Part shown: positions 45,385 through 56,036 of the stretch, piece by piece
How positions within the stretch are numbered: position 1 is the stretch's first letter
How the letters are laid out: each line of letters starts with the position of its first letter
Origin: Hericium rajendrae
Taxonomy: Eukaryota; Basidiomycota; Agaricomycetes; Russulales; Hericiaceae
Direction of reading: 5' to 3'
DNA: 64,000 bases
Assembly: GCA_033439255.1 (NCBI GenBank)
Contig: JAVRDV010000016.1
Coordinates: 868,001-932,000 of the forward strand
Notes under the pieces: model-generated
Seen by the model: the letters and a program-made list of their open reading frames with translations, nothing else
What the model was told of the DNA's origin: nothing
Database searches by the model: none
Position numbers and translations under genes: made by a program

Positions 45385-46374
45385 TACCTGTACAATTTAG
45401 AGGAAGAACGCAACCTATCCTGAGATGTATTGCTCTGTATGAAGAGACAACATGCGCGTTGTCGCTGTCCGGTGCAGCAATCCTTCCATCAGGCCCATCA
45501 CAGCACACAATATTCCTGAGAAATATTTTCAGAAGCCTCTGATCAATTGTACCGAGTCGCGCAAGCACTGTGGTAAGCTACTATACAAACTCTCGACGCC
45601 TAAACTACGGAATTGCCAGCGAGCGGGACGACCTCGGGCGTCCTGCATACAGCACCCGCGGGGGAGCCTTGGCACCGATATGGACGTATACGGACGCGCA
45701 CGATGGTGGTGATCATTAACTCGAACCCTACGTGGCATTACCCACTGGGCGAATTCCGGAAGAACAGAAAAACACAAGGATGTAGGTAACTAGATGCGAA
45801 TGGATGGGGGATGGATGATGTGGATGGATGATTAGATGCGTGAGAGGATGGGTGGATTGAGTGGATTGATAGCAGGAAGTGAGGAGAACAATGGAATGGC
45901 TCAAAATGGAAGGAGGAGAAAGAGGAATTATGGAACCTGGGTGCAGGGTAGATTGGGATACAGCGCGGGCGGGAGTGTGATATATAGCGTCACGGGACGA
46001 GGATGGATGTATAAGTTAATCTGCAGGTAGGTGGGCAAGGTGGATTGGGCAGCCGACGACGGATGGTAGAAGCGCGGTGTACGGGAACAGCGGAGGGATA
46101 TCCGTATTGCGTGCTAACCCAATTACGCGGGAGAGTGACGCAGGTGGGCAGGGCGCAGAATTCGTACCGCCGGAGGGCGCGTGGGGGTGAAGCCACATGA
46201 GGAACTCGATGCGCACGGGTGTTCGCCGTCGCGACACATGTCACAGGACTAGGCGCCCGTGGCCCTCCAGACGCATGCAGCGACCGTAAACATATGGTGA
46301 ATGTGTTGAGTGTACCATGGCTTCCCATAAATAGCCCGATGCATGTTTTAGAAACAGCCACGAGACGAAAGCGC
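45385..46374. other. Gene-free stretch with a GGAT-rich microsatellite
   Basis: 45795-45880 is made of GGATG, GGATGATG and GGATTGA units. The rest, up to the MED19 stop, shows no coding signal. Confidence 0.45.
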
Positions 46375-47684
46375 TCAGATCCCCTGCGGCGTCGGCTGCT
46401 GCATAGGCAGATGCATATCGCGCGCCTGGCCCTGCATATCCTGCACTTCGTAATCAGTCTCCGATCCCACATGTCGGGCGCCAGCCCGTTCATCCCCGAG
46501 CAAACGAACTCACCATGCGCTGTTTCTTCACAGGTCTTGGCTTCACGCCCGGTATCCCCGGCTTTGCCCCGCCCTGCCCCACTCCGTTCACATTCGTGCG
46601 CATAGGCCCCGTCATATTCGGAGCGCCAGGCCCCGGGCCGGTCTCCTCGAATTCACGCTTCACGCCGCGCGGCGCTGTAGCGTGCTGCTGCGTTCCTGGC
46701 GGTTGGGCCGGCTGCGGCGTGCTGAGACGCGCGGGCGGTGTGGGCACGGGGGTTGTCCCACGCGCGAGGGGTGTTCCAGCCGCTGCGGCTGGCACAGGCT
46801 GACCGCCGTGAGCCTTCGCAAGCTTTTTGAGTTCTTTCTGCAGAGAGGAAATAAACTGTTAAGACCCCGTTGAGCGAGCGAGTCCAAATGCGGCATACCC
46901 TCTTTTTCCGATCTTCGCGCGCTTGTGTCGACTCGAGAACGAGCGCGTGGATATTCCACTAAAACAAGAGTGAGACAACGAGCAATAGAGGGAATAAGTG
47001 GCACCCACGCCTTTGAGGCCCTCGAGTGAGACCGAGAACGCCTCGCGCTGCGTCTTAAGGTCGAACGGGGTGATAGGGATATGCTGCTTCGGCGGCACGG
47101 ATATGGCCGTCGTTAAGAAGTCATCCTTCTTCATAGAGTGACGACCTGTGCAATTGCCGTCTCAGCACGGTAGCATGATCTGAGAGAATGAGGGCGGCGC
47201 ACCTGGAATGCCCTTTATCAGGTGCTTATACGAATTCTTCTTCTTCTTTCCATCCTTCCCATCTTCATCGTCGCCATCCGGCGGCGGCGTGCCCGATTCG
47301 CGCTCCTTGCCCTTGCCTTTATCAGGTGGAGGGAAGGGGGTAAGGGGTGTTTGTGGGGCGAGAGGGGAGGTCGGGGAAGTAGGTGGAGGCGCGGTGAGGG
47401 GGAGCACGAACTTGTCGTAAGCCGGGCGAAGGTTGAAACGGGTGACGAGATCCTGCGTGCTCGTGAGGAGTGGTTGAGGGCGGGGAGGTGCTAAGAGAAG
47501 GAATAGAAAAGTAATGGAAATTTCATGGCCAGAAAGAGGAGCAACGGCGGGGATTAGTGCGGTTCGAAAACAATAGCCTGCCGGAACTGATGCCCATACC
47601 TGAAGGAAGAAGGAATAGATTCGGGGACGGAGTGACGGGTGGTGGGGGCGAGGAGGCCGACGAGGGACCAGGCTCGGGGAACAT
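46375..47684 (-). CDS. MED19: Mediator complex subunit 19 (MED19/Rox3)
   Basis: Six exons (47684-47600, 47490-47203, 47145-47009, 46958-46899, 46837-46514, 46440-46375) total 960 bp, or 319 aa. Family core in order: LLTSTQDLVTRFNLRPAYDK, KKNSYKHLIKGIPG, RHSMKKDDFLTTAI, ITPFDLKTQREAFSVSLEGL and WNIHALVLESTQAREDRKK. The C-terminal half is Pro/Ala-rich and basic, with GIPGVKPRPVKKQRM and a short last exon, DMQGQARDMHLPMQQPTPQG. The subunit sits in the head of Mediator and links activators to RNA polymerase II. The ATG at 47684 is the first in frame after an upstream stop. Intact single gene. Confidence 0.88.
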
Positions 47685-48033
47685 GGATGATGAGGGTCAG
47701 GAGGAAGAGGGCGACGACGACAGGATGGGGGTCGGGAAAGAAGAGCTTGTGTCATGTCTGTGGCGACCCTGACTGCTTCAACAGCGCCAGCCGGGACACC
47801 GCACCGGCTGACGTCAGCATCCCGCTTCAGTGACCACCGTCGTCCTGTCTCGTTACTGTCTTTCTTCCGATTTCTAGCTCGCTCAGCTCTCGAAACCCAT
47901 TACATGGTTTAGCAGGATTAGACGGATAATCTCGTACTCCGAATTTTGTCAATATCGTGACGGGTTGCGTTCGCATGGGCCCAGTAGCCTTGTCAGTGGG
48001 TCAGTGCAGAGCACATCCATATCTTCGGCGAGG
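47685..48033. other. Upstream region of MED19
   Basis: No TATA box or repeat seen before the MITE begins. Confidence 0.4.
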
Positions 48034-48035
48034 TA

Positions 48036-48720
48036 CAGAGGTTAAGCGGTCCTCGGGGCGACCAAATCTTGTCGTCGGTGTAGTGCCCCATGCATCCCTT
48101 CGATAGCAGTTTTTTTTTTAAATATCACATGCCTATGGCATGACTAGAATATGTCTGCTAAGTTTGAAAGCTGCTATGATACGAACACAAGACAAAAGAG
48201 AGGGATCAGTGAAGAAATGCGTTATCAGGCCAAAACCACTCCTCGGGTTGCATCACGTCACGCAGTCGATCAGCAATCTGTTGCCCTAATTAGGTTTATC
48301 GTCTGATTAGATCTGTCAATCTGTCTCTCGATAAGCCAAATAGGGAGATTGTGATGTGACATGACCAGCCCGCCGAGCACCTCCTCGCTCGATACATGGG
48401 TCCAGCTCGCATCCACGGCGATGCAGAAACACGGAATGCATAGTTTAAGTGTTCTCCAATATACTGACAAAATAACACAGCATGAGACCATGTGGTAAGT
48501 CATCCACAAGCCCGACAAATTTCGGTTTTGCGCGTTTTACCACTATTTCGTACATTTCTTTTCCAGCTGTACGATGCGGACACAAATAATTTATGCAGAA
48601 CATACTTACAGTATCTCATTGAAGAATAGAAAGAAGTCCGAAGGGTCCCGGGCTGTTTGGAAAGAGAAAATTCCGTGCCACCCGAGGACTGGTGGCAACC
48701 CGAGGACCGCTTAACCTCTG
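48036..48720. mobile_element. MITE, 685 bp, TA-flanked (Tc1/mariner or pogo type)
   Basis: Left end CAGAGGTTAAGCGGTCCTCG and right end its perfect reverse complement, flanked by TA at 48034-48035 and 48721-48722. A partial extra copy of the subterminal CCCGAGGAC lies at 48681. No coding capacity; it contains a T10 tract at about 48111. Its termini differ from those of the pogo element at 22.6 kb, so it depends on another transposase. Confidence 0.85.
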
Positions 48721-48722
48721 TA

Positions 48723-49594
48723 CGTGTGCAATCTACCAGGAATCACAGCGTAAAAACCTCCATCTGGTGCAAATATCGGAGGTGCGTTCCGCCTGGGAAG
48801 TAATGCGCTAATATCTGACCACACATCAAGCGCTGATCCTCCGAATAGGTATCTATGACACTGGCATTGATTGTCTATCATGTCTGATGCGGGGCATTTC
48901 TGCGTACGTTCTCCTCAGCGTCTAAGAACCGCTACGTGCTGCTTACAAGATCTCATGATCCTTCGATTGCCTTGCGGCTAGATTCTTTTGAGCAGCTACG
49001 TACCATTCGTCCTATGATGGGCATGCGGTTTGCTATATGGCGACAAGATCTCTGGCGGCTATTGGCGGTACTTCTGATCGTGTCTTGATAAGTATGCACC
49101 GCCCAGGGCAGTCGGCATTCGTTCTTTGGGATACGTACTACTAGTCTCCTGCAGGCGAGAGGTGATGGGCCGATTTTTCTGACGGAGCGTAGGTCGATAT
49201 TAACATGGCCATAATCAGAGGAACCTGTCGTATAAATACAGTCAAGACGAAGGCTTTTGTATTTCCTTGTCAACTTTCTAGCCGCCTCACACACACGTCG
49301 CAATCCTGGAGTACATCACCTCGCAGATTCCATTAGCATTGATCCCGAGGCACGACGGTTAAGTCCAGTATCATTCATTCTGCCCCCGCGAGACTAGATT
49401 GGCATGGGAGGTATGAATGTTGCCTCATTCACACGAAGTGCTTCATCTGACTGGATTGAATGTCAGTGATACTGAACTTTTCACCACGGAAGACGGCATG
49501 GCGGGCGCTGCAGAGAATGTTGAACAGAGTAGGATCAGCATCTTGTGCCCCTCTTGCGTCATTGTTCACCTTCCTACTGCCATCATAGAAAACA
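48723..49594. other. Upstream region of the F-box gene
   Basis: A TATAAATA box at 49233-49240 on the plus strand. A plausible first-exon ATG lies at 49417, but I could not settle the splice into the main exon. Confidence 0.4.
49233..49240 (+). promoter_or_regulatory. TATA box, probably of the F-box gene
   Basis: CGTATAAATACAG, about 180 bp before the ATG candidate at 49417. Confidence 0.4.
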
Positions 49595-51208
49595 TTGACA
49601 AGAGATGTGGCCGAGTCGACCATCAAACTCGAGCAACTGCTTTGTCCAGGTGTCCGTCTGCCGACCGAGATTCTTATCCCGATCTTCGAACAAGTTAAGG
49701 AGATATGGGAACCATATTTTTGGGACACGTCCGACCTTTCCGACAGACTAGGTTGGATCACCGTGAGCCACGTCTGTCAACGCTGGCGCGCGATTGTCCT
49801 CGACATGCCCTCGCTCTGGACACATGTCCCGCTCCTACCTGGAGGATGGCCGCAGGAGTTCATTTGCCGCTCGCGTGACCGCAACCTCAGGCACGTCGTC
49901 TTCTTCTCTACGTCTGGGATGCAGAAGCGACGTCGTCAGCGGCACGTTATCAAGCAGCTCGCGGCCAATGCCCACCGTCTGGAGTCCCTTCACCTGCGCG
50001 GGGATGTCGTATACAGATTTTTAGAGCAAGACGCTGGCCCTGCCCCGCACCTATGGAACTTATTTCTCAGCACCCGAGATTCGTCAGGGGCGTCTAGCAC
50101 GCAACGGCGCTTCGTCATGCCGTCCAGTGCCTTCGCAGGCGTCGTCCCTGCCCTGCGGGTGCTCACTCTAGAAGACGTTCCCGTGCATCCCGACTCTCCC
50201 TTGCTCACTGCAAACATCACCCACCTGGAGCTGAGCAGAGGCGGCGTCTTCAACGAGTCTCCATGCCCGCGCTTTCTCTCGCTCCTCGACTTGCTCGCAG
50301 CCCTACGTCGCATGCCGAACCTTTGCACCCTGGAGGCGAACGACATCCTGACGGAGCCGGAGAGCGCGTCGGCGCTCGAGACGGCGCTGGACGCGCTGCA
50401 GACCGTGTGGCTCCCGCAGCTGCAGACCATCAAGATCCACAGCCCCTGGATCCAGAACTACCGCGGGTTCGTGCGGATGGTCGAGTACGAGTATATACCG
50501 GAGCAATGGGACATGGGCACGACGCTTATGGCGCTCGAGGGCCACCACCTCGCGCTTCTCCCGTATGATGTGACGACCTTCAGCGTTCCGGACGAAGTGC
50601 CGCCCCTTGCGTCGCTGCGCCTCCGCAGCTGGAATGCCCACGAGATCACCGTCGAGGGCTGGCGAACACTCGACGTCGAGGGCCCCCTCGGATGGGGACT
50701 TTCGTCATTCTCGGCCAAGCTCTGCCTGGCGAATGCGCGGGCGTGCGATGGCGCCGACTTTCTCTGCGCGGAGCTCCCTTTGCACACGGTCGAGAAGCTA
50801 GCGCTGGACTGGCGCGCCTGGGGCTCGGACCAGGAGGGCAATCCGAGCAGCTGGGTGCCGCTGCTGCAGCGCTGTGCCGGCGTGCGGTGCCTCCAGACCG
50901 ACGAGTACACGCCGCCCGAGGAGATCATCGCCGCGCTTGCGTGGACGGGGACGGACGGCGCCGGGGACACCGTCGTGCTCTGTCCCGGGCTGTGCGAGCT
51001 GCGCATCTGCTACTGCTATATGCCGCCGAAGGCGCAGGGGAAGCATGGAGGCACCGGCAAGACGTTGTTCGAATCGCTTGCGAGTGCGTTGGAGATGCGC
51101 GCAAAGCATGGTTCGGCGCTGCAGAGACTCATAGTGAAGGATAAGCCGATACCTTGCGTGGAGCCGGATGATCTTGACGCTCTGCGACGAATGCAGAGTG
51201 ATCGGTAA
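49595..51208 (+). CDS. F-box protein with LRR-like C-terminus
   Basis: An open frame of about 537 residues with no internal intron. The F-box reads RLPTEILIPIFEQV, then ITVSHVCQRWRAIVLDMPSL, the standard Agaricomycete form, which binds Skp1 in SCF ubiquitin ligases. The rest has irregular leucine-rich repeats (AHRLESLHLRG, VPALRVLTLEDVPV, LQRCAGVRCLQTDEY), typical of the expanded, fast-evolving F-box family of mushrooms. The main exon has no ATG before the F-box, so translation must begin in an upstream exon between 49400 and 49590 that I could not fix. It ends at the TAA before 51209. Confidence 0.78.
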   Translation: MTRDVAESTIKLEQLLCPGVRLPTEILIPIFEQVKEIWEPYFWDTSDLSDRLGWITVSHVCQRWRAIVLDMPSLWTHVPLLPGGWPQEFICRSRDRNLRHVVFFSTSGMQKRRRQRHVIKQLAANAHRLESLHLRGDVVYRFLEQDAGPAPHLWNLFLSTRDSSGASSTQRRFVMPSSAFAGVVPALRVLTLEDVPVHPDSPLLTANITHLELSRGGVFNESPCPRFLSLLDLLAALRRMPNLCTLEANDILTEPESASALETALDALQTVWLPQLQTIKIHSPWIQNYRGFVRMVEYEYIPEQWDMGTTLMALEGHHLALLPYDVTTFSVPDEVPPLASLRLRSWNAHEITVEGWRTLDVEGPLGWGLSSFSAKLCLANARACDGADFLCAELPLHTVEKLALDWRAWGSDQEGNPSSWVPLLQRCAGVRCLQTDEYTPPEEIIAALAWTGTDGAGDTVVLCPGLCELRICYCYMPPKAQGKHGGTGKTLFESLASALEMRAKHGSALQRLIVKDKPIPCVEPDDLDALRRMQSDR

Positions 51209-51593
51209 GTGCTTTTAGCAGAGGTCTCGAAGTAACTGTACTCACAAGGAGATATAGATTTAGCTTATGTGGAATAAAACTAGTTGAACTTAAAGCTTAA
51301 TTTGTATTGATGTCGTGTCTTTTGGCTACGGACACAACGGACGAATATACATCAGTATGTTTGTAAACCTGTATTGTATCGACAGAATGCTTTTCAATGT
51401 CCCACATATTCTCACTCCCTTCCGTGGCCAAGAGGTAGTATAGCGCTAGTGTTCAGCCGTTGGGTGTGGTAGATGTTGGTACAAGGTCTTTTTGCTGAGG
51501 GGAACGCGACGATAGGTGGTATGCGCAGCAAGTTTCCTCTCTTGACGTGAAGAAATTGCGTGAATAAATATATGCGAGAAAGTACAAATATGG
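51209..51593. other. Convergent 3' region between F-box and GDT1 genes
   Basis: AT-rich 3' flanks of two genes pointing at each other; nothing else seen. Confidence 0.5.
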
Positions 51594-52564
51594 TCAGCCG
51601 GTCGGTATATGCATGTCTACGTCGATCTCTGTTGACTCGTACGCTGTCCATAGATAGATAACTCCAAAACAGAGGAACAGCGCCGCTCCCCCTAGCGTCA
51701 CTAAGAGCCAAGTCAGAGTGAGCAGTATCGAAAAAACGCGTCACTCACCATGCTTTGGCGATATTTTCGTCGATACATATCTACCGCCCACAACGGCAAT
51801 CGTCGTACAACAACCGTGCCCGATAATTGTACCAATCGTGACGAGGTATACGTTCTGCAATAACAAGCTCGTCAGCAGACTAAGCAAATAGCAATGTCAT
51901 GGCCTACATGTGCCGCCGCAAGCGCAATCGTCGCAATCTGGCTGCGGTCGCCCCACTCCCCAAGAAACGTGAGCACAAACGCCTGCACGAACACCGGGCC
52001 CAGAAACAGACTGAACAGGTTCCGCGCACCATCGAGCGCGCGATGCACCGCCGACGGCCGCGCCTTCTCCGACAATGACGGCCGCAGCGCGTGTCCATCG
52101 CCCACCGCGCCGCCCGCCTCCATCTCCTCGAGCGGCACGACCTCGCCGTCCGCCCGCCCGCCCGTCCCGTCCGCGCGCGCCTCGTCGCCCTCGATCTCTT
52201 CCTCCGCCTCGCGCATCTCCTCCTGCATCTTCTCGCTCCCACCGTCCATCTCGCGGCCTTCCTTGACCATGCGCGCGCCGAACGCGAGGAAGAGCACGGC
52301 CGCGGCGGCCTGTGTCCAGCGCTTGGGGATGAGCGTGGGCAGGAGGTGGCCGAGCGCGGCGGACAGCGCGGACATGAGCGCGAGCGAGCCCCACGCGCCG
52401 GCGAAGACTGCGAGGCGCGGGTGCCGCATCGCGAGGATGGCGGCGATGAGGAAGGTCTTGTCGCCGAGCTCGGAGACGAGGATCATGAGGAAGGCCTGAA
52501 CGAACGCGGAGAACGCGGTCTCGGGCTCGGGGGCTGTAGGCGTGGTGCCATTTTCGGTGGACAT
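51594..52564 (-). CDS. GDT1: GDT1-type (UPF0016) Mn2+/Ca2+ transporter, 289 aa
   Basis: Three exons (52564-51908, 51854-51749, 51700-51594) sum to 870 bp. Two UPF0016 repeats each carry the signature acidic motif: LMILVSELGDKTFLIAAI near the N-terminus and LTFLGEWGDRSQIATIAL after a long acidic cytosolic loop (EEMREAEEEIEGDEARADG). Six hydrophobic segments follow the family plan; the last two (NVYLVTIGTIIGHGCC, GGAALFLCFGVIYLW) come from exons 2 and 3. Yeast Gdt1p sits in the Golgi and moves Ca2+ and Mn2+ needed for glycosylation. The C-terminus (MHIPTG) is short. No signal peptide; complete and intact. Confidence 0.93.
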
Positions 52565-54371
52565 GCGGATGGCGGGAGTGGATTAAAGATGGCGTTTGGT
52601 TGGCGTGCTCGGCGCTGACGGTTGGCCTCTATGAGGTAGCCCGAGGGATCTACACAGTGCGGTGAAACTTGGCACCTGACGCTGCTTCCCTGGCTTGGAA
52701 AATCAAACAGGGCGCGTGAGGGGGGGAATGTTCTCTAGAGGTATGCTGGGGCCGTTGATTAGCATAGCTACGAATGGAAAAGAAGGCTTTATACACGAAC
52801 AGAGCGGGGATATCTGTACCGGAGGAGTATGGTGGTCGAGTTGTCGAGTTGCCGCCCGACGCAGACTGAGCACAACCACCGACACGTCGCGCGTTCCACG
52901 TGATCCGTTTTACTTCCGTCATGTCTTCCAGGTTCGCGCGTCCGGTCCTTTCTACACTAATACGCTTGCTCGACAGATTCAATTAATAAATGGCACACTA
53001 TACACCCCATGCCACTACCTACATGGATTGTTACAGCGGTGCGCTTATCCTGCCGTCCAAGCCTTCGTCGCGTCCGTGCACACTGCACCCGTTCCGGTGG
53101 GCGCCTTCCTCACCCTTGCTTCTCCATGTGAACTTCCTTCGCAGTTCCATGAACTCACGTATGGCGTCGTGACGTGCGTCTCCGACTTCCGCCTTCATTT
53201 CGGAAGTGCTTTTGTCGCCGGCTCCACCTGAAGTACAGGCTGCTGAGCACCACCACGGCCGGGTCGATCTTCGCGCTCGTTAATTGTGCTCTGAAGGTCT
53301 TTCATAGTCGAATGCTTATTTTAGCACGATCTTCTTCGATTGCACAACGCTAGGTAAGGCGACCGCTCTGCTTCGCGCTATTTACGCCTAGTGCGTGCTA
53401 TGGATAATCAGACTACTAACATCTAATATCTAATCCTGGCACATGCTCTGCGAACATTCCCGACGTCAGCGAACCGTTTCCCCCCGCCTCAGACAGAAGA
53501 TTGCAGCAAGTCCTGCAACCTCCACGGTTTTAGATCCTTCGGGCTCATTGTCCACGCTTCCATGACATGTATAGGACCAAGCTGGAGCACTTCTCAACGT
53601 GCGATATCTTCCGACATTCTCTTTACGTCCTACTACTTCCATCAAGCTGCGTCGAAAATAGGTGCGTAGCTCATGCTGTACTGTTTTTCAAAGGTCAGCA
53701 GCGATCTCTTCGTGAAATTTCGCGAACAAACACTCCTTCCGGGCAAGTGCCTTCCTATAATCTGACTGCAACTCCGTCCAGTGATGGCACATCTCCGCTG
53801 CCCGTTGATCCTGCCGCCATAGCTTGGACTTTATCCCCATTATACATAGGCGCAGCTTCTGATCCACCTACTAGCGCTGCAGTACAGGCAGCCGCTCATC
53901 AAAGGGTCAATCCACTCGCTCCTGAATAGGAACAACTTCAGCTCACCAGCTGTTTTCCGAAGCCCGCAACATAGCCCTTCGAGGCCTCGCGCTGCGACAC
54001 CCGCATCCCAGTTTAGAGGACATCGAGGGATCCTGAACCTGCTAGTCAGATTGAAGGACTGGGCATGCAGCAGGCATGATTTCTGTTACAGGGTCGGCCC
54101 TACAATGACATCGTACTGAAACACATCTTCCAGAGCTCATTTCGCTGCTGAAAAGAGACAGAGATCCTTGTACATTAGGTCATGGTTATCGTATAGGCGC
54201 GACTTCCGTTCGGATAGTTCAGCTTGTACAGGTCGACCTCCATTGTTCTAAATGATTTCAATCAGTTCTCCAATATATTCACGCGATGTCTACACATCCT
54301 TTTTAAAACTTCGGAAGCCTGTTCTGTCGATCTGCATAGTAAGAATAAAAAAGAGGATGGTGAAAATAAAT
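52565..54371. other. Long stretch without a supported gene
   Basis: Several short frames but none with a family pattern; the frame at 53700-53930 is Ser/Pro/Ala-rich and unsupported. No repeats recognised. Confidence 0.35.
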
Positions 54372-54471
54372 TGCCCTCTAACCGACTTGAACGATTGACC
54401 TCATCATATTAGTTACGTAATCACCAATTTGGTGGTACTAGTGATGCGCTCTACCGCTGAGCTAAGAGGGC
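54372..54471 (-). tRNA. tRNA-Thr (anticodon AGU) with a 28 nt intron
   Basis: The minus strand starts GCCCTCTTAGCTCAGCGGTA and ends AGAGGGCA: the 7 bp acceptor stem pairs exactly. The D arm is GCTC/GAGC, the anticodon arm CATCA/TGATG with loop CTAGTA+A (anticodon AGT), and the T arm contains TTCAAGT. A 28 nt intron (54435-54408) sits just 3' of the anticodon, the normal place. T-runs suited to Pol III termination follow downstream. The mature length is 72 nt. Confidence 0.92.
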
Positions 54472-55059
54472 TATGAGTTGAGCTCGTTATGCAAAATATA
54501 TGAGGGCAATTTCACGAGCATAGGATGTGCTGTCCGGTCAAGACATTCCTCGACAGCTCCCATATTGGAGTTGGCTTCTGGCATCGGCGTGCCAAGTCGT
54601 CAAGTATCCCATCCAAGAGCCCATCGGCAACCCCAGCTTGATGATGTCCGCAGAAGCCCGCAGAACTTTCGATGTCATCGGATGATGACCTGAGGATCCG
54701 CAGCAGCTACACCGTCATAGCAAGGGGCCAAACGGTCGACCAGTTGCGACCGTGCAAACGTGACCGAGTGTGACCGAGTGTGACCAGAGACCGATTTCCG
54801 TGGAGCCCGGCACGTGACTTTTTTTTTCGTCAGCCGCAGGGACCGACACTGGATTTTTGCTAAGTCGAAAGGGGGACACTGGTCCACGCTCGGTCGCTTG
54901 TGCGCGCGCGCTGGGAACGGGGCGGCGGCAGCGACGTCGTTCTTGCTCGCACTCGTGCTCGCATCGGCCGGCTCGCTGGCTCAATTCGGGTAGAGTGCAC
55001 GAAGCATGGATGTATTAGGCAGTAAGCAGTAGTACAACATCTGAAAAATCCCAAATTTA
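54472..55059. other. Stretch without a gene
   Basis: Contains a short tandem GTGACCGAGT repeat at about 54762-54782; otherwise nothing recognised. Confidence 0.4.
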
Positions 55060-55335
55060 TATAGCTGCCAGCCAGAATTATCTAGCCTATAGCAAGTATA
55101 TACATAGCTTATACAGATATATAGATCTATAGCAGCTATATAGGCTATATAGCACTCTATGCCATCTATGTGGCCCTATGTAGCTAGTTAGCACAACTAT
55201 GGAAGCTATAGACATGTCTTTAGTTGCTATAGAAGCTATATAGCCTATGTCCACTATATCACATTCTATATTCTATGACATCTGTGAGTTATACAGTAAT
55301 TATATACACTATTGAGGATATGCATGTAGTATAAG
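55060..55335. repeat. AT-rich CTATA/TATAG simple-sequence tract
   Basis: About 275 bp dominated by CTATAG, GCTATATAG, TATATAG and near-palindromic AGCTATATAG(C) motifs at irregular spacing. Composition is sharply different from both sides. Confidence 0.7.
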
Positions 55336-55459
55336 TCACACCAAAGGTAGTCAAATCAAAGGATTTTATTTTTCTCATATTACAAAAAAAAAACTAAATT
55401 TAACTATGTCGAGCACCACCATCTGAGAAAAACACCAGAGGTATATTCAGTCAATGGTG

Positions 55460-55700
55460 TGACTTTGGCCGCAACCTACGGGCCAGACAAAAGTGGCCTA
55501 AGGCCGTAAGTTACGGGCTGGTCAAAGCCAGCTGGAATCACCGTTTTTGGTCCGTAAGCCACGAACCAGCTGGATTTGGGAATAGACCGTAGGTTACGGG
55601 TCGGCTTGCATAGATATGTACCGCAGTCTACGGTGCAGCTCGGTCACCCATATTTAATGCCTCGCAAACTACGGCCCAGCTCAACTGGCCTCGTCCCTGT
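55460..55700. repeat. Degenerate ~40 bp repeats with palindromic CCGTARSTTACGG core
   Basis: Variants of CCGTA-(AG/GG)-TTACGGGCYRGCT occur at about 55470, 55503, 55546, 55586, 55622 and 55665, each followed by a short variable piece. Confidence 0.6.
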
Positions 55701-55734
55701 CCGGATTCACCAGCCCGGTCTCGGACCACTGCAT

Positions 55735-55870
55735 GGACATTCGGACTCGGACTCGGACTCGGATTCGGACTTGTATTATTCGGACTCGGATTCTCACTTT
55801 ACCGGACTCTTAGTTCACCGGATGACTGGATTACCGGTAATCCGGACTACCGGACTACCAGAGGGCTGAA
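55735..55870. repeat. GGACTC hexanucleotide and ACCGGA simple repeats
   Basis: CGGACT(C) units run from about 55739 to 55800, then GGATTACCGG/ACTACCGG units to about 55862. Confidence 0.65.
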
Positions 55871-56036
55871 ACATCGGATTATTAGAGTACCGGATTCAAA
55901 TTCCAATGCTTCAGCTCTTGACAAATTTCCGGACTGGGAATGAAAAAATAGATTCGGACTGGTACAGAAATTTGGAATACAGCAGACTCGGACTCATGGA
56001 CAGACACAAAAAGAATGCACAGATCAATGATATGAA

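Noticed and set aside
52695-53231. A gene on the plus strand between GDT1 and the tRNA
   Set aside because: The frame is open but shows no domain pattern, codon bias or convincing splice context.
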